A stretch of DNA of 64,000 bases from Hominisplanchenecus murintestinalis (GTDB lineage Bacteria; Bacillota; Clostridia; Lachnospirales; Lachnospiraceae), in NCBI GenBank assembly GCA_004793585.1, contig SRZB01000004.1:62001-126000 (forward strand). Direction: 5' to 3'. Below, one piece after another: positions 27,070 through 35,670 of the stretch (positions within the stretch are counted from its first letter, which is position 1; every line of letters starts with the position of its first letter). The notes below the pieces were generated by a model. It searched no databases and had not been told where the DNA came from. It saw only the letters and a list, made by a program, of their open reading frames with translations. Made by a program: the position numbers and the translations under genes.

Positions 27070-27378
27070 ATGCGAAAACGTGAACATTTTATCGGCCTAT
27101 GGCTGGATGATACAGAGTATAGGCACCTGCTGAAACAATGCGCTCTGTCGGGCCTCAATGCCAGCGCCCTGATCCGCCACAGTATCATGGGCATGAACAT
27201 TCAGCCAAAGCCGCCTGATACCTACGCCGCCCTGCTGCAGGAGTTGTCGGCAATCGGGAACAATGTAAATCAAATTGCATATTGGGCCAATGCCACAAAA
27301 GGCATCAGCAAAACAGAACTTGCAGAAGCTGCTGCTCTTATCCGGCAGACGTGGCGTTTGGTGAAAGAGACGCTGTAA
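27070..27378 (+). CDS. mobC: MobC-type relaxosome accessory protein
   Basis: 102 residues. A ribbon-helix-helix-like start (RKREHFIGLWLDDTEYRHLLKQCALSGLNASALIRHSI) is followed by LLQELSAIGNNVNQIAYWANATKGIS, the MobC signature. MobC opens DNA at oriT for the relaxase. In most elements the relaxase gene follows at once. Here 480 non-coding bases follow, so the cognate relaxase has been lost. The MOBP-type relaxase at 54329-55738 is a possible partner only in principle. Confidence 0.85.
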   Translation: MRKREHFIGLWLDDTEYRHLLKQCALSGLNASALIRHSIMGMNIQPKPPDTYAALLQELSAIGNNVNQIAYWANATKGISKTELAEAAALIRQTWRLVKETL

Positions 27379-27448
27379 CGTGATAAGGCGGCACAATCCG
27401 GGGTATGCCCTCTCGGTGGAGCGGATTTTACACCACCGTCCTTTGCCC

Positions 27449-27501
27449 GTCAAGGCCAAGGCAAGCCGCGCCGTCCGCAAGCGTCCGGCGCGGGCCTTGA
27501 C
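27449..27501. other. Large GC-rich hairpin after mobC
   Basis: GTCAAGGCC (27449-27457) pairs with GGCCTTGAC (27493-27501), and an inner CCGCGCC (27466-27472) pairs with GGCGCGG (27487-27493). It lies in the 487-base gap 27379-27865 left by the missing relaxase. It could be an oriT-type structure or a terminator. The gap also holds the terminator at 27547, palindrome copy 3 and the response-regulator promoter. Confidence 0.4.
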
Positions 27502-27546
27502 AGCCAAAGGCCGCCGGTGCTTTTTGTGACTAAGGGGGCATACCCC

Positions 27547-27569
27547 AAAACCGGCTTGCGCCGGTTTTT
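27547..27569 (+). terminator. Terminator downstream of mobC
   Basis: AAAACCGGC, a four-base loop, then GCCGGTTTTT. Confidence 0.75.
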
Positions 27570-27655
27570 CTGTTATGGGTAAAGCCAGCGTTTCCCGGAG
27601 AGTGCGGTGATCATTGTCAGGAAAAGCGGCAGACGCTCATGAGACCAGCCAACTC

Positions 27656-27686
27656 TTTAATGTGTCTCACCGTGAGACGCATTAAA
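27656..27686. repeat. GTCTCAC palindrome, copy 3
   Basis: TTTAATGTGTCTCAC and GTGAGACGCATTAAA around one C, with one mismatch in the arms. It lies upstream of the response-regulator gene. Confidence 0.8.
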
Positions 27687-27801
27687 AGTTCTCCATTTTA
27701 GTAGTATCTTACTTCGTCTTTCAGAGTTGCGAAGTATATGAAGAAGAGCTATACTATGCGAATAAAGGATTTGAGTTCTAATGACGTTAGTTGACCAAAT
27801 A

Positions 27802-27813
27802 TAGACTTTTCTC
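27802..27813 (+). promoter_or_regulatory. Shared TAGACTTTTCTC site before the response-regulator gene
   Basis: The 12-base TAGACTTTTCTC occurs here and again at 29738-29749, just before the ABC ATPase of the same cargo cluster, each time followed by a GAT-containing stretch. It is a candidate binding site for the adjacent response regulator. Confidence 0.45.
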
Positions 27814-27865
27814 TGATAGTATAAACGATATAATCTTTGACACGCACAGCGGAAAGGAATATAAA

Positions 27866-28540
27866 ATGATACCTAAAATTTTGTTAGTTGACGATGAAGC
27901 TGCTATCAACAATCTAATCAAACTGCATTTCCAGACCGAGGGCTATCTTGTCTATACCGCATCAGACGCAGAAGAAGCCGCTCAAATGCTGTCCCATGCC
28001 CCCGACCTGATTTTGCTGGACATCAATATGCCGGAGGTTGACGGACTGGAATTTTGCAAAAAGGTACGCAATCACATTGACTGTCCCATTATTTTCCTGA
28101 CCTCCCGTGTCACCGAGCAGGATAAGATTATCGGCCTGCGGGCTGGTGGGGACGATTACATTACAAAACCGTTCAGCCTGGACGAATTGACGGCGCGTGT
28201 GGAAGCCCATCTTCGGCGGGAAAACCGCACACGGCATGGCGGCAATGCAAGAATATTTGGCGACCTGTTCATTGACTATGTGGGGCGGTGTGTGTACTGC
28301 AACGAGCAGATCATCCCATTCTCAAAAAAGGAATTTGACATCATCGAATTTCTCTCGCTCAATGCCGGACAGGTCTTTGACCGGGAGCGGATATATGAGC
28401 GGCTTTGGGGCTATGATGCCGAGGGAAGCAGCGATATACTAAAAGAGCATATCCGCAGAATACGCACGAAGCTGGCAGCGGCGACCAGCAAAAATTATAT
28501 TGAAACAGTTTGGGGGTGCGGATATAAATGGGTAAGCTGA
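27866..28540 (+). CDS. OmpR-family response regulator of the nested element
   Basis: 224 residues from the ATG at 27866 (GGAAAGGA upstream); the longer frame from 27791 covers the promoter. The receiver domain has acidic residues in LLVDDEAA, phosphoacceptor Asp in LILLDINMPEVDG, and Thr/Lys in FLTSR and YITKPF. A PhoB-type winged helix follows (PFSKKEFDIIEFLSLNAGQ, HIRRIRTKL, VWGCGYKW). The stop overlaps the kinase start by 13 bases. It probably responds to the kinase next door and controls the downstream ABC transporter, since both promoters share TAGACTTTTCTC. Confidence 0.93.
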   Translation: MIPKILLVDDEAAINNLIKLHFQTEGYLVYTASDAEEAAQMLSHAPDLILLDINMPEVDGLEFCKKVRNHIDCPIIFLTSRVTEQDKIIGLRAGGDDYITKPFSLDELTARVEAHLRRENRTRHGGNARIFGDLFIDYVGRCVYCNEQIIPFSKKEFDIIEFLSLNAGQVFDRERIYERLWGYDAEGSSDILKEHIRRIRTKLAAATSKNYIETVWGCGYKWVS

Positions 28541-29730
28541 AAAACCTCTCCATCAAAAAATCATTCTGCTTTATTGTTATCGTTACGGCCATAGCTGTAA
28601 TTCTTTTGTCCGCTGCTTCGGTACGAATTTGCTCTAATATACGAGATCAAATCCTGCTTCCCCACGCCTATATTTTTCAGCCGTCTGTTGTTCAGCCGGA
28701 GGGAAACGGAAAATTCACCTTGGAAGCGAGCGGCGGCCCGGCGAACGGTGAGGTATCCGAATTTACAAATCAGGAAGTGATCGTATTTGAGACCGCTCAA
28801 ACGCTGATGGTTCTCCTACCCGTCCTTTTCTCCTTTGCAGGCATCGCCTGCGCCAGCTCGATATTTTACCGCATTAAGTTGAAGGAGCCTCTGGATGCGC
28901 TCAAGCAGGGCATTGTTCACATTGCAGACAATGATTTGTCTTTTTCCATAAGCTATCAAAAGCAAGATGAATTGGGCCAACTTTGCGGGGCATTTGAGAC
29001 TATGCGGCGGGAGCTGCTGGATAATAGCCGGCGGATGTGGGCTTTGCTTGATGAACGGAAGAAAATCAACGCCAGCATTTCCCACGACCTGCGAACACCA
29101 ATCACCGTGATAAAAGGATACAGCGAATATCTGGACAGGAACATTGGCAAAGATATACTTACGGCGGATGGAACGCGAGAGATTGCCGGATATATCCATG
29201 AAGCAGCCAGCAGATTAGAGGATTATGCAAATTCCGTCCATGAGGTACAAACCCTGGAGGATATGAGCCTGGACTACAAGGAAATTGCGTTACCTGATCT
29301 GATGAAAGAAATGCAGACCCAACTTTCTATCCTGTCTGAACAGCACCAAACAAACATCCATTTTTCTGCGAATTTGCCGGAGCGGACGGCTTCCCTCGCC
29401 CCCGCCGCTGTGTTTCGGATCGTGGAAAATATTGTTTCCAATGCCCTGCGATATTGTAAATCGAAGATTGACCTGGACTTTTCTTATTCACAGCCTTTTC
29501 TTAAAATCACAGTAACGGATGATGGGAAAGGCTTTTCGGCGCAAGACCGGGCCGAGGCAGTCAATTACTTCTACAAGGGCAAAAAAGAAAAGGAGCATTT
29601 CGGCATCGGCCTGACGATCTGCAAAATTTTAGCGGAGAAGCATGGCGGCACGATATTCCTTGACAATGCGCCGGACGGCGGGGCAAGAGTAACCGTAAAA
29701 CTAAAAATTGAAGAAGTTTCTCCATTGTGA
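28528..29730 (+). CDS. Sensor histidine kinase of the nested element
   Basis: 400 residues. Two membrane helices (about 13-34 and 88-112) flank a short extracytoplasmic domain, then a HAMP-like segment (KLKEPLDALKQGI). The H-box ISHDLRTPITVIKGY is followed by a complete ATPase domain: NIVSNALRYC, DDGKGFS and FGIGLTICKIL. It phosphorylates the overlapping response regulator. Linked to a bacitracin/lantibiotic-type ABC-2 transporter, so a peptide antibiotic is the likely but unproven signal. Confidence 0.92.
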   Translation: MGKLKNLSIKKSFCFIVIVTAIAVILLSAASVRICSNIRDQILLPHAYIFQPSVVQPEGNGKFTLEASGGPANGEVSEFTNQEVIVFETAQTLMVLLPVLFSFAGIACASSIFYRIKLKEPLDALKQGIVHIADNDLSFSISYQKQDELGQLCGAFETMRRELLDNSRRMWALLDERKKINASISHDLRTPITVIKGYSEYLDRNIGKDILTADGTREIAGYIHEAASRLEDYANSVHEVQTLEDMSLDYKEIALPDLMKEMQTQLSILSEQHQTNIHFSANLPERTASLAPAAVFRIVENIVSNALRYCKSKIDLDFSYSQPFLKITVTDDGKGFSAQDRAEAVNYFYKGKKEKEHFGIGLTICKILAEKHGGTIFLDNAPDGGARVTVKLKIEEVSPL

Positions 29731-29737
29731 CGGAATG

Positions 29738-29749
29738 TAGACTTTTCTC
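29738..29749 (+). promoter_or_regulatory. Shared TAGACTTTTCTC site before the ABC ATPase gene
   Basis: Second copy of the 12-base site found at 27802-27813. It lies 41 bases before the ATPase start and 7 bases after the kinase stop. Confidence 0.45.
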
Positions 29750-29790
29750 GATTAAACTCTCCTTATCAACTCGAAAGGAGAGTTTTTCTT

Positions 29791-30672
29791 ATGGAAATAA
29801 AAATCCAAGCCCTAAAAAAGAACTACGGGCAAAAGACAGCACTGGACAACATTTCCCTCACCATTGAAAACGGTATGTTCGGTCTGCTGGGACGAAATGG
29901 AGCGGGGAAAACAACACTGATGCAGATATTGTCCACCCTGCGGAAGCCGACCTCCGGCAAAATTATATTCAACGAAATCCCGCTGGAGGATACCCAGAAA
30001 ATCCGGCCCCTCATTGGCTATCTGCCGCAGGAATTTTCCCTGTACCCGGATATGTCGGTGTTGGAGATCATGCGCTATCTGGCCGCACTGTCCAATCTTT
30101 CAGCGGAGGTACAGCGCCAACGCATCCCTGATCTGCTGCAAAGGGTAAATCTGTGGGAGAACAGGGAAAAAAAGGTACGGAAGCTGTCCGGGGGCATGAA
30201 ACGGCGGCTGGGTATTGCCCAAGCCTTGCTCCATGACCCGCAGGTGTTGATTGCCGACGAGCCGACAGTTGGCCTTGACCCCCAGGAGCGGCTTCGCTTC
30301 TATGCCCTGCTGAACGAGTTTTCCAGCAACCGCATTGTGATCGTGTCCTCGCACATTGTCAGTGACATTGAAACGGTATGTGAAAAGGTGGCTGTTCTGG
30401 ACGCTGGGAAGCTGCTGTTCACTGGAACCGTAGAGGATTTGGCGCAAACGGCGGCGGGAAAGGTCTACGAGCTGACTGTCCCCAAGAGCAGACAGGCGTC
30501 CATCCAAAATGAATATTGCGTCCTGTCCAGTCAGGGCCATTTGGCGGATGTGAAAATCCGTGTCCTCCATGACAGTGAGCCGACGGTCGGTGATCCTGTG
30601 ACCTGTGAGGCCACGGTAGAGGACGGCTACATGGAAATGCTTCGGCAGTTGGAACAGGGGGTGAAAAAATGA
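29791..30672 (+). CDS. ABC-2 transporter ATPase (BcrA/CcmA type)
   Basis: 293 residues, with AAAGGAG ten bases before the start. Walker A GRNGAGKTTLMQIL, Q-loop GYLPQEFSLYPDM, signature LSGGMKRRLGIAQALLHDP, Walker B VLIADEPTVGLDP, H-loop IVSSHIV, and a C-terminal extension typical of drug and bacteriocin exporters. It overlaps the permease start by four bases (ATGA). With the two permeases it forms an exporter of the bacitracin/lantibiotic self-protection type. Confidence 0.93.
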   Translation: MEIKIQALKKNYGQKTALDNISLTIENGMFGLLGRNGAGKTTLMQILSTLRKPTSGKIIFNEIPLEDTQKIRPLIGYLPQEFSLYPDMSVLEIMRYLAALSNLSAEVQRQRIPDLLQRVNLWENREKKVRKLSGGMKRRLGIAQALLHDPQVLIADEPTVGLDPQERLRFYALLNEFSSNRIVIVSSHIVSDIETVCEKVAVLDAGKLLFTGTVEDLAQTAAGKVYELTVPKSRQASIQNEYCVLSSQGHLADVKIRVLHDSEPTVGDPVTCEATVEDGYMEMLRQLEQGVKK

Positions 30673-32099
30673 TGCGCTTGTTTGGAATGGAGTGCAAAAA
30701 GATAGCCAAAAGCATTTTATATTGGGTGCTTGTCCTGGCGCTGCTGGCCGTCAGCTTTTATCAATATGATCCCTCCGTGGAAAGTGAGCTTCGGCGTACT
30801 AACGACCCCGCTTCGGTGTTCTATACCGCAACCGACGGAAACTACGCAGAGGAACGCGATGCCGTCCCCAATGCGGCGATGGAACACGCCATGATGATTG
30901 GGGCCACAAAACTCTTGATGTATAATTACCGCGATAACTGCTATCAGTATTACCCCTTTGGCTATGTCAAGGAGAAAACCATGTCCGCCAAGGAACAGGC
31001 TGTGATCCTCCAATACCTGATGGAGCTGACCGGGCTTAGTGAACAGGAGTTGGCCGGGGCAAAAGACGGAGCGGGAGATACCAATGATACCAATATCGGT
31101 GACGTTCCCATCTCCGGCGGCGGTGCCTTTGTCCTGGATCCGGGCAAAGGAGGCATAAACGAGGACGGGCAGTTTATCATAAGGCCGGACGAATGGCAGT
31201 ACGTTCCCAGCGATGGCACATCTCCCGAAACGCCGTCACAGTCAAGCGGCAGCTTTGAAATACAGGTGTCGTTTGAACGTTTCAAAGAAATCATGGAAGA
31301 AGTCAATCGGATGATTGGGCGCAACTCCTATTTTAGTTGGACAATGCTGAAACTGTACTACTTCGGGAACGACATGGAGGAAGCTCCCATCACCGAGCGG
31401 CAGCACCGGGAGTTCTACGAGGGCGACCGGGTGACCGGCGCTTTTGCTCGGTACTACTGCGACAGCATTTCCCTTAGAGTGCTGTTCCTCCCGGCCTTTG
31501 TAATTGTTGACCTGATGCTGCGGGATAAGCGCCGCAAAATGCGGGGTTTGACTTACCCAAGAACGATCTCTAGCGCAAAGCTGATCTGTACCCGTTACGC
31601 CGCCGCAGTCTGTATGACCATGCTCCCTATCCTCATTCTGCCGGTCAAATCCCTGGTTGTGCTGATGCGGTACTGCGGCAGCATTGGCGTCCAAGCGGAT
31701 GCGCTGGCTTTTATCAAGTACACCCTCGCGTGGATTTTGCCCACGGTTCTGCTGATTATGGCAATCAGCCTGGTGGTGACGGCGCTGCTGGAAAACTATA
31801 CAGCGATCCTGCTGGCCGGTCTGATCTGGCTGGTTGGCAATCCCACTGTCGATAAGCTGAACGGTGGAAATTACGGCCTGTTCGACCTTATCATCCGGCA
31901 CAACACCCTGAAAGGCTACGGGCGGATGATGGAGAATATTCAAATGCTGGCACTAAACAGGATTACTATTTCCGTTATTGCCCTGGCGCTTGTGGGGTTG
32001 GCCGTCTTTGTGTATAGCAAAAAGCGGAAAGGAGGGCTGACCTTTGGACGCCAAAAATCTGCTCACCATCACAAATTCAAACTTACGGCTGAACATTAA
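30669..32099 (+). CDS. ABC-2 type permease with large extracytoplasmic insert
   Basis: 476 residues. The first helix (about 13-30) is followed by an unusually long soluble region up to about 260, with a Gly/Ser/Thr-rich segment (KDGAGDTNDTNIGDVPISGGG). Five further hydrophobic segments lie between 270 and 465. This is the shape of ABC-2 permeases with an external domain after helix 1. The stop lies 56 bases inside the next gene, so the two permeases are translationally coupled. Confidence 0.82.
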   Translation: MMRLFGMECKKIAKSILYWVLVLALLAVSFYQYDPSVESELRRTNDPASVFYTATDGNYAEERDAVPNAAMEHAMMIGATKLLMYNYRDNCYQYYPFGYVKEKTMSAKEQAVILQYLMELTGLSEQELAGAKDGAGDTNDTNIGDVPISGGGAFVLDPGKGGINEDGQFIIRPDEWQYVPSDGTSPETPSQSSGSFEIQVSFERFKEIMEEVNRMIGRNSYFSWTMLKLYYFGNDMEEAPITERQHREFYEGDRVTGAFARYYCDSISLRVLFLPAFVIVDLMLRDKRRKMRGLTYPRTISSAKLICTRYAAAVCMTMLPILILPVKSLVVLMRYCGSIGVQADALAFIKYTLAWILPTVLLIMAISLVVTALLENYTAILLAGLIWLVGNPTVDKLNGGNYGLFDLIIRHNTLKGYGRMMENIQMLALNRITISVIALALVGLAVFVYSKKRKGGLTFGRQKSAHHHKFKLTAEH

Positions 32100-32670
32100 G
32101 CAGACCCTTTTCCCAGCAATTCTGCTCCTGTTCGTTATTCCGCTGATATACGGGACTTCCAACCTCGACAGCGTGAAGTCTGCGGATTGTCTGGAACGAA
32201 TGGTGGCACTGATTGGACTTCCTATGTTCGTGCCGCTGCTAAAGCCGGAGCAGGACAGCGGCATGGACGCGATTATCACTTTTCGGCCCTTTCCATATCG
32301 GATTGTCACTGTGCTGCGGATGGTGCTTTCACTGATCTGCACAGTTGCACTTGTTCTTGTTTTCGAGGGATATATGACCATTGGCGGATGTTCATTCCCG
32401 GCGTCTGTTTTTGCGCTCCGAACACTGGCGGTAACTATGACGCTCGGATTTATCGGGCTTCTGGCAAGCGCCGTATCAAGAAATACGGTAATTGGATTTT
32501 TGGTGTCGTTCTGTTGGTACTGTGTCCTGCAAGTGGAGAATATAGGAGCTATTTTCAAATCCGTTTCAAATGGCATCAGCGTTTACCAATTCTTCTTGCT
32601 GTTGGGGAGCGGTGCGGCGATTATCTTTTTTAGCGGACTTCCCTTTGAGAAAAAAGGACAATCGGCATAG
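32044..32670 (+). CDS. Second ABC-2 type permease subunit
   Basis: 208 residues from a TTG at 32044, eight bases after GGAGG. Six predicted membrane segments (for example FPAILLLFVIPLIYG, MVLSLICTVALVLVFEGYM and LAVTMTLGFIGLLASAV). It lacks the external domain of its partner, so the transporter is probably a heterodimeric permease with the ATPase at 29791. Confidence 0.78.
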   Translation: MDAKNLLTITNSNLRLNIKQTLFPAILLLFVIPLIYGTSNLDSVKSADCLERMVALIGLPMFVPLLKPEQDSGMDAIITFRPFPYRIVTVLRMVLSLICTVALVLVFEGYMTIGGCSFPASVFALRTLAVTMTLGFIGLLASAVSRNTVIGFLVSFCWYCVLQVENIGAIFKSVSNGISVYQFFLLLGSGAAIIFFSGLPFEKKGQSA

Positions 32671-32679
32671 GAAATACCA

Positions 32680-33105
32680 ATGACAAGATTTGAGCTATTT
32701 AATGAAATCATGTTTGAAGCCTACTGCAAAAAGGCGGTCAGCAATGCCACAAAGAAAGAACGTCAGAAAAAATCCAAGCGGGGACAGATAGAGCAATCCC
32801 TCTCCACACTGACAGATGCCGCACTTTATAGTTTGGCGGCAGAGAGCAATGAAGCGGAACAGCCGGAGGAATTATGCCAGACATTCCACGTTCAAGGAAT
32901 GAATATCCCTGTTTACAATCCAAAGCTGTCTAAAGCGTTGACCTACTTAATCCCAAAAGACCGGGAAATCATTTTGCTTTATTATTTCAAAGGGCTGAAA
33001 CACACTCAAATTGCCCCGCTGGTACATATAGGCGCATCCGCTGTTTCCCGGCGGAGCAGAGCCGCAACTAAACGGCTGCGGGAATTGATAGAGAACGCTC
33101 CATGA
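32680..33105 (+). CDS. Small sigma-70-like factor of the nested element
   Basis: 141 residues. The C-terminal half is a sigma region 4 helix-turn-helix (LTYLIPKDREIILLYYFKGLKHTQIAPLVHIGASAVSRRSRAATKRL). The N-terminal half is basic and lacks an obvious region 2. With the next small gene (four-base overlap) it makes the sigma plus helix-turn-helix pair known from Tn916-like conjugative elements, where such pairs control transfer or excision genes. It is different in sequence from the sigma at 14763. Confidence 0.82.
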   Translation: MTRFELFNEIMFEAYCKKAVSNATKKERQKKSKRGQIEQSLSTLTDAALYSLAAESNEAEQPEELCQTFHVQGMNIPVYNPKLSKALTYLIPKDREIILLYYFKGLKHTQIAPLVHIGASAVSRRSRAATKRLRELIENAP

Positions 33106-33344
33106 AGCGAGTACCTTTTAATATCATCCAGGCGGCAAAGAGATTTGACGCTGAAGCCGTCCAGTTTGTACTCCAGCACTTTGAGGGCTTTATCGTAAGC
33201 CGATGCCTATGCCGTTACGATGATGAATACGGAAATACACATTTTCATGTGGACGATGATCTGTATTATCAAGCGAAAATCGCGTTGTTCAGAGCCATCG
33301 ACAGCTTTCAATTCAAAAAGCCGCCCGATGATTTTATGCCATAG
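33102..33344 (+). CDS. HTH_16-type conjugative-element regulator
   Basis: 80 residues, usual full length for the family. The sequence NIIQAAKRFDAEAVQFVLQHFEGFI then DDDLYYQAKIALFRAIDSFQF is the helix-turn-helix domain found in conjugative transposons, which resembles a sigma region 2. It overlaps the upstream region-4 gene, and together the two look like a sigma factor divided into two proteins. The IS insertion lies 24 bases after its stop. Confidence 0.78.
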   Translation: MKRVPFNIIQAAKRFDAEAVQFVLQHFEGFIVSRCLCRYDDEYGNTHFHVDDDLYYQAKIALFRAIDSFQFKKPPDDFMP

Positions 33345-33368
33345 CCGAGAAATGCGTCTCACGGTGAG

Positions 33369-34950
33369 TAATGTCATTAAGCTAGCCGCGAAGAAAGAAA
33401 CGGCAAAAGGCAATGGGATTCCGAAGGAAATCCAGAAGGAGCTTATCAGGAAAAAGAGGCAGCAAAAGCAGACGGAGGCAGCTCCGTCAGAAAAAGGATA
33501 TAGAAAAGGTCAGCGAGCGGAGGCATAGCAGGCGGAAATGCGGTTACCCGTGATTTTTGGCCTTGGGGCGGTGCGTCCGGGGCGAAGCGGGAGCAGTCTT
33601 CGTCGGAGAAGCAGGAGCGGATCAGCGGCGGAGCGGCGCAGGAAAGCACAGCAGGCAAAGACAGCGTCGGAGAAATTGACATGACGCTTGTATTTGGCTG
33701 TGCCCTGAGACGCGTCCACAGCCCAGGCAGCGGCCTGGGTGAAATTAAAGATGAGGAAACTGGCGAAAACCTCCTGGAGGACAAGGTCCGGCTTCTTTGC
33801 GTGAAGATGGATGAGACCCACGGCGTATTTCAGGCTGCGGAAGGAGGTCTCAATGCCCCAGCGTCTGGCGTAGAGGGCTTTGAGGGCGGCGAGGGGGAAC
33901 CGGTCCGGGTCGAGATTGGTGATAAGGGTTTCCGTATTGCCGCTGTCGGTCTGCAAACGAACAACGCGAAAGGATATTTCGTAGAAATCCGGGCTGTTCG
34001 ACTCTAAAAAGTCAAATGTCATTGTGGGCGGGATACGGTAATAGGACTTGGGGACGGCGATGCCCCGGGTCTCCAACTGCCGCGGCGTCAGCCGGCCCAG
34101 GGTGAGTTTGAGGGGAATGTCGAACTCCAACTGGTCAGGCAAAGGCATACCGTATGCAATGCCCCGAGCCTTGTCCCGAATACGGATCAGGTAATTCCAG
34201 TTCCGCTTCTCCAGGTGGGCCAGATTGTTGCAGGATTCGTAATTCCGGTCAGCCAGCAGGATCACCTTTCCGGAAACGCGGGAGCGGTCTGCCATCTGGC
34301 ACAGGGCGCTGCACTCGTTCTTTTCGTGCTCCTTCTGCACGATCAGGTCGGTATAAATGCCGTTTTCCAGGTCAAAGAGCGCATTCATGTGCCAGAGGTT
34401 CCAGCCGTGCTGTCTGGGCGTGCCCGGGCGGTAGGAGGCTGGGTCCTCCGGGTAGGCGGCGGATTTCAGCGACGAGCCATCCACTGCCAGCAGACGATGG
34501 CCACGAAAGGTCTTCCCAGGGCGCAGCAGGGCTGTGAAGCGGTGGAACAGCGTCTCCAGCGCCGCGGGCAGCAGCTTCTGCCGCTGCTGGACAAAGGCCG
34601 AAGCCGACGGTGTTTTTTCGCTGTTTTGAAACCGTCCGATCAGTATTTTTCCAATGCTGTTTTCGCTCATGGTCAGCAGCAGGGATATGACCGTTTCGAA
34701 GGTCAGCGTCCGGGGACGGGTAAAATCCCGCCCCGGCTGCCTGACGTATTGTTCTGGGTGCTCCCCCATTTTCCGGATCATAGAAAGCAGCATTCCCCGC
34801 AAAAATTTTGGTGTATATTTCATGTGCGGCGTCCCCCCGAAAAGCAAGTTTACTTTTCAGGGCTTCGCCGCACATTTTTCCTCCTTTGTCAACCCATTTT
34901 TACATCTTTTTTGACTTTATTTTCTCCCTATTCCCAACTTAATGACATTA
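33369..34950 (-). mobile_element. IS4-family insertion sequence, 1582 bp
   Basis: Perfect 13-bp terminal inverted repeats TAATGTCATTAAG / CTTAATGACATTA enclose one transposase gene. An 11-bp target duplication (CTCACGGTGAG) flanks it, in the 10-12 bp range usual for the IS4 family. Both ends are intact, so the copy looks recent and potentially active. Confidence 0.9.
33510..34823 (-). CDS. IS4-family DDE transposase
   Basis: 437 residues from the ATG at 34823. Catalytic residues are visible: Asp in LAVDGSSLK, Asp in VILLADRNYES, and Glu in the Y-(2)-R-(3)-E-(6)-K signature of IS4 transposases (YARRWGIETSFRSLK). The C-terminus is rich in Arg and Leu. It cuts and reinserts the surrounding 1582-bp IS. 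The gene is full length with no frameshift. Confidence 0.92.
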   Translation of the reverse strand: MKYTPKFLRGMLLSMIRKMGEHPEQYVRQPGRDFTRPRTLTFETVISLLLTMSENSIGKILIGRFQNSEKTPSASAFVQQRQKLLPAALETLFHRFTALLRPGKTFRGHRLLAVDGSSLKSAAYPEDPASYRPGTPRQHGWNLWHMNALFDLENGIYTDLIVQKEHEKNECSALCQMADRSRVSGKVILLADRNYESCNNLAHLEKRNWNYLIRIRDKARGIAYGMPLPDQLEFDIPLKLTLGRLTPRQLETRGIAVPKSYYRIPPTMTFDFLESNSPDFYEISFRVVRLQTDSGNTETLITNLDPDRFPLAALKALYARRWGIETSFRSLKYAVGLIHLHAKKPDLVLQEVFASFLIFNFTQAAAWAVDASQGTAKYKRHVNFSDAVFACCAFLRRSAADPLLLLRRRLLPLRPGRTAPRPKITGNRISACYASAR

Positions 34951-35143
34951 CTCACGGTGAGACGCATTTCTTTGTATCGGCGTTACAATTCCAATGCAAA
35001 AATTGTTGTATCAGGCAGGTAAATAAAATGTTTTGACTTGTTTTGAGTTTTATTTCAGTTTTGGCTATTCGGCATCGTGATACATACAAAGGGCGAAATC
35101 AAGACGTAAGAAACAGGAACAGCAACCAATACAGCGATTGCTG

Positions 35144-35174
35144 AAAAATGTGTCTCACGGTGAAACGTATTTTT
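35144..35174. repeat. GTCTCAC palindrome, copy 5 (imperfect)
   Basis: AAAAATGTGTCTCAC and GTGAAACGTATTTTT around a single G, two mismatches in the arms. Confidence 0.75.
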
Positions 35175-35645
35175 AGGAAACTGTCGTTTTCTAAAATCTT
35201 TTGGGAAGTTTTGCCCATTCCTGCGAATAATGAACAAAATCCGATTTTCACGGATATTAAGTGGTAGAAGCAGGTATTTTCCGTTCGTAGGAAAAAGGCT
35301 TGACTACAACTGAATAAGGCAATCAGATACATTCTGTATGCGCGGAGCCGGGCGGCGGGTACGCAGGGATGATCTCCCGTGAAAGGAGGCCGGACACTGG
35401 GAGGACGGAGCGAACAGGGCCAGCGCCGCAAAGCTGCTATGGCACAGCAGCAGGCCACGAACCGCATACAGGGGAGATACTTGCGTCGGCTATGCGTCAC
35501 AGCGTAGGACGCCCCGCCACGGGAATGGGGGGAGGCACGAAAAATTCTATGGAGCGGCCCTGCCAGCCGCCGTCTGGCTCTGCCTTTGTTTTTACATCGT
35601 GAACAACGAAATATAAAACCGCCAACCAGCGCGAAATTTGTCGTT

Positions 35646-35670
35646 AATGCGTCTCACCGTGAGACGCATT
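35646..35670. repeat. GTCTCAC palindrome, copy 6
   Basis: AATGCGTCTCAC and GTGAGACGCATT around one C, perfect arms, followed by a T-run. It may terminate transcription before the recombinase promoter. Confidence 0.85.

Larger units (their letters stand above)
33351..34967. repeat. GTCTCAC palindrome, copy 4, interrupted by the IS
   Basis: AATGCGTCTCACGGTGAG (33351-33368) and CTCACGGTGAGACGCATT (from 34951) are the two halves of one palindrome. The 11 bases CTCACGGTGAG at its centre are present on both sides of the insertion sequence as the target duplication. Confidence 0.85.

Noticed and set aside
26836..35670. CRISPR-like array
   Set aside because: The palindromes are unequally spaced by hundreds to thousands of bases, have no spacers of constant length, and there are no cas genes.
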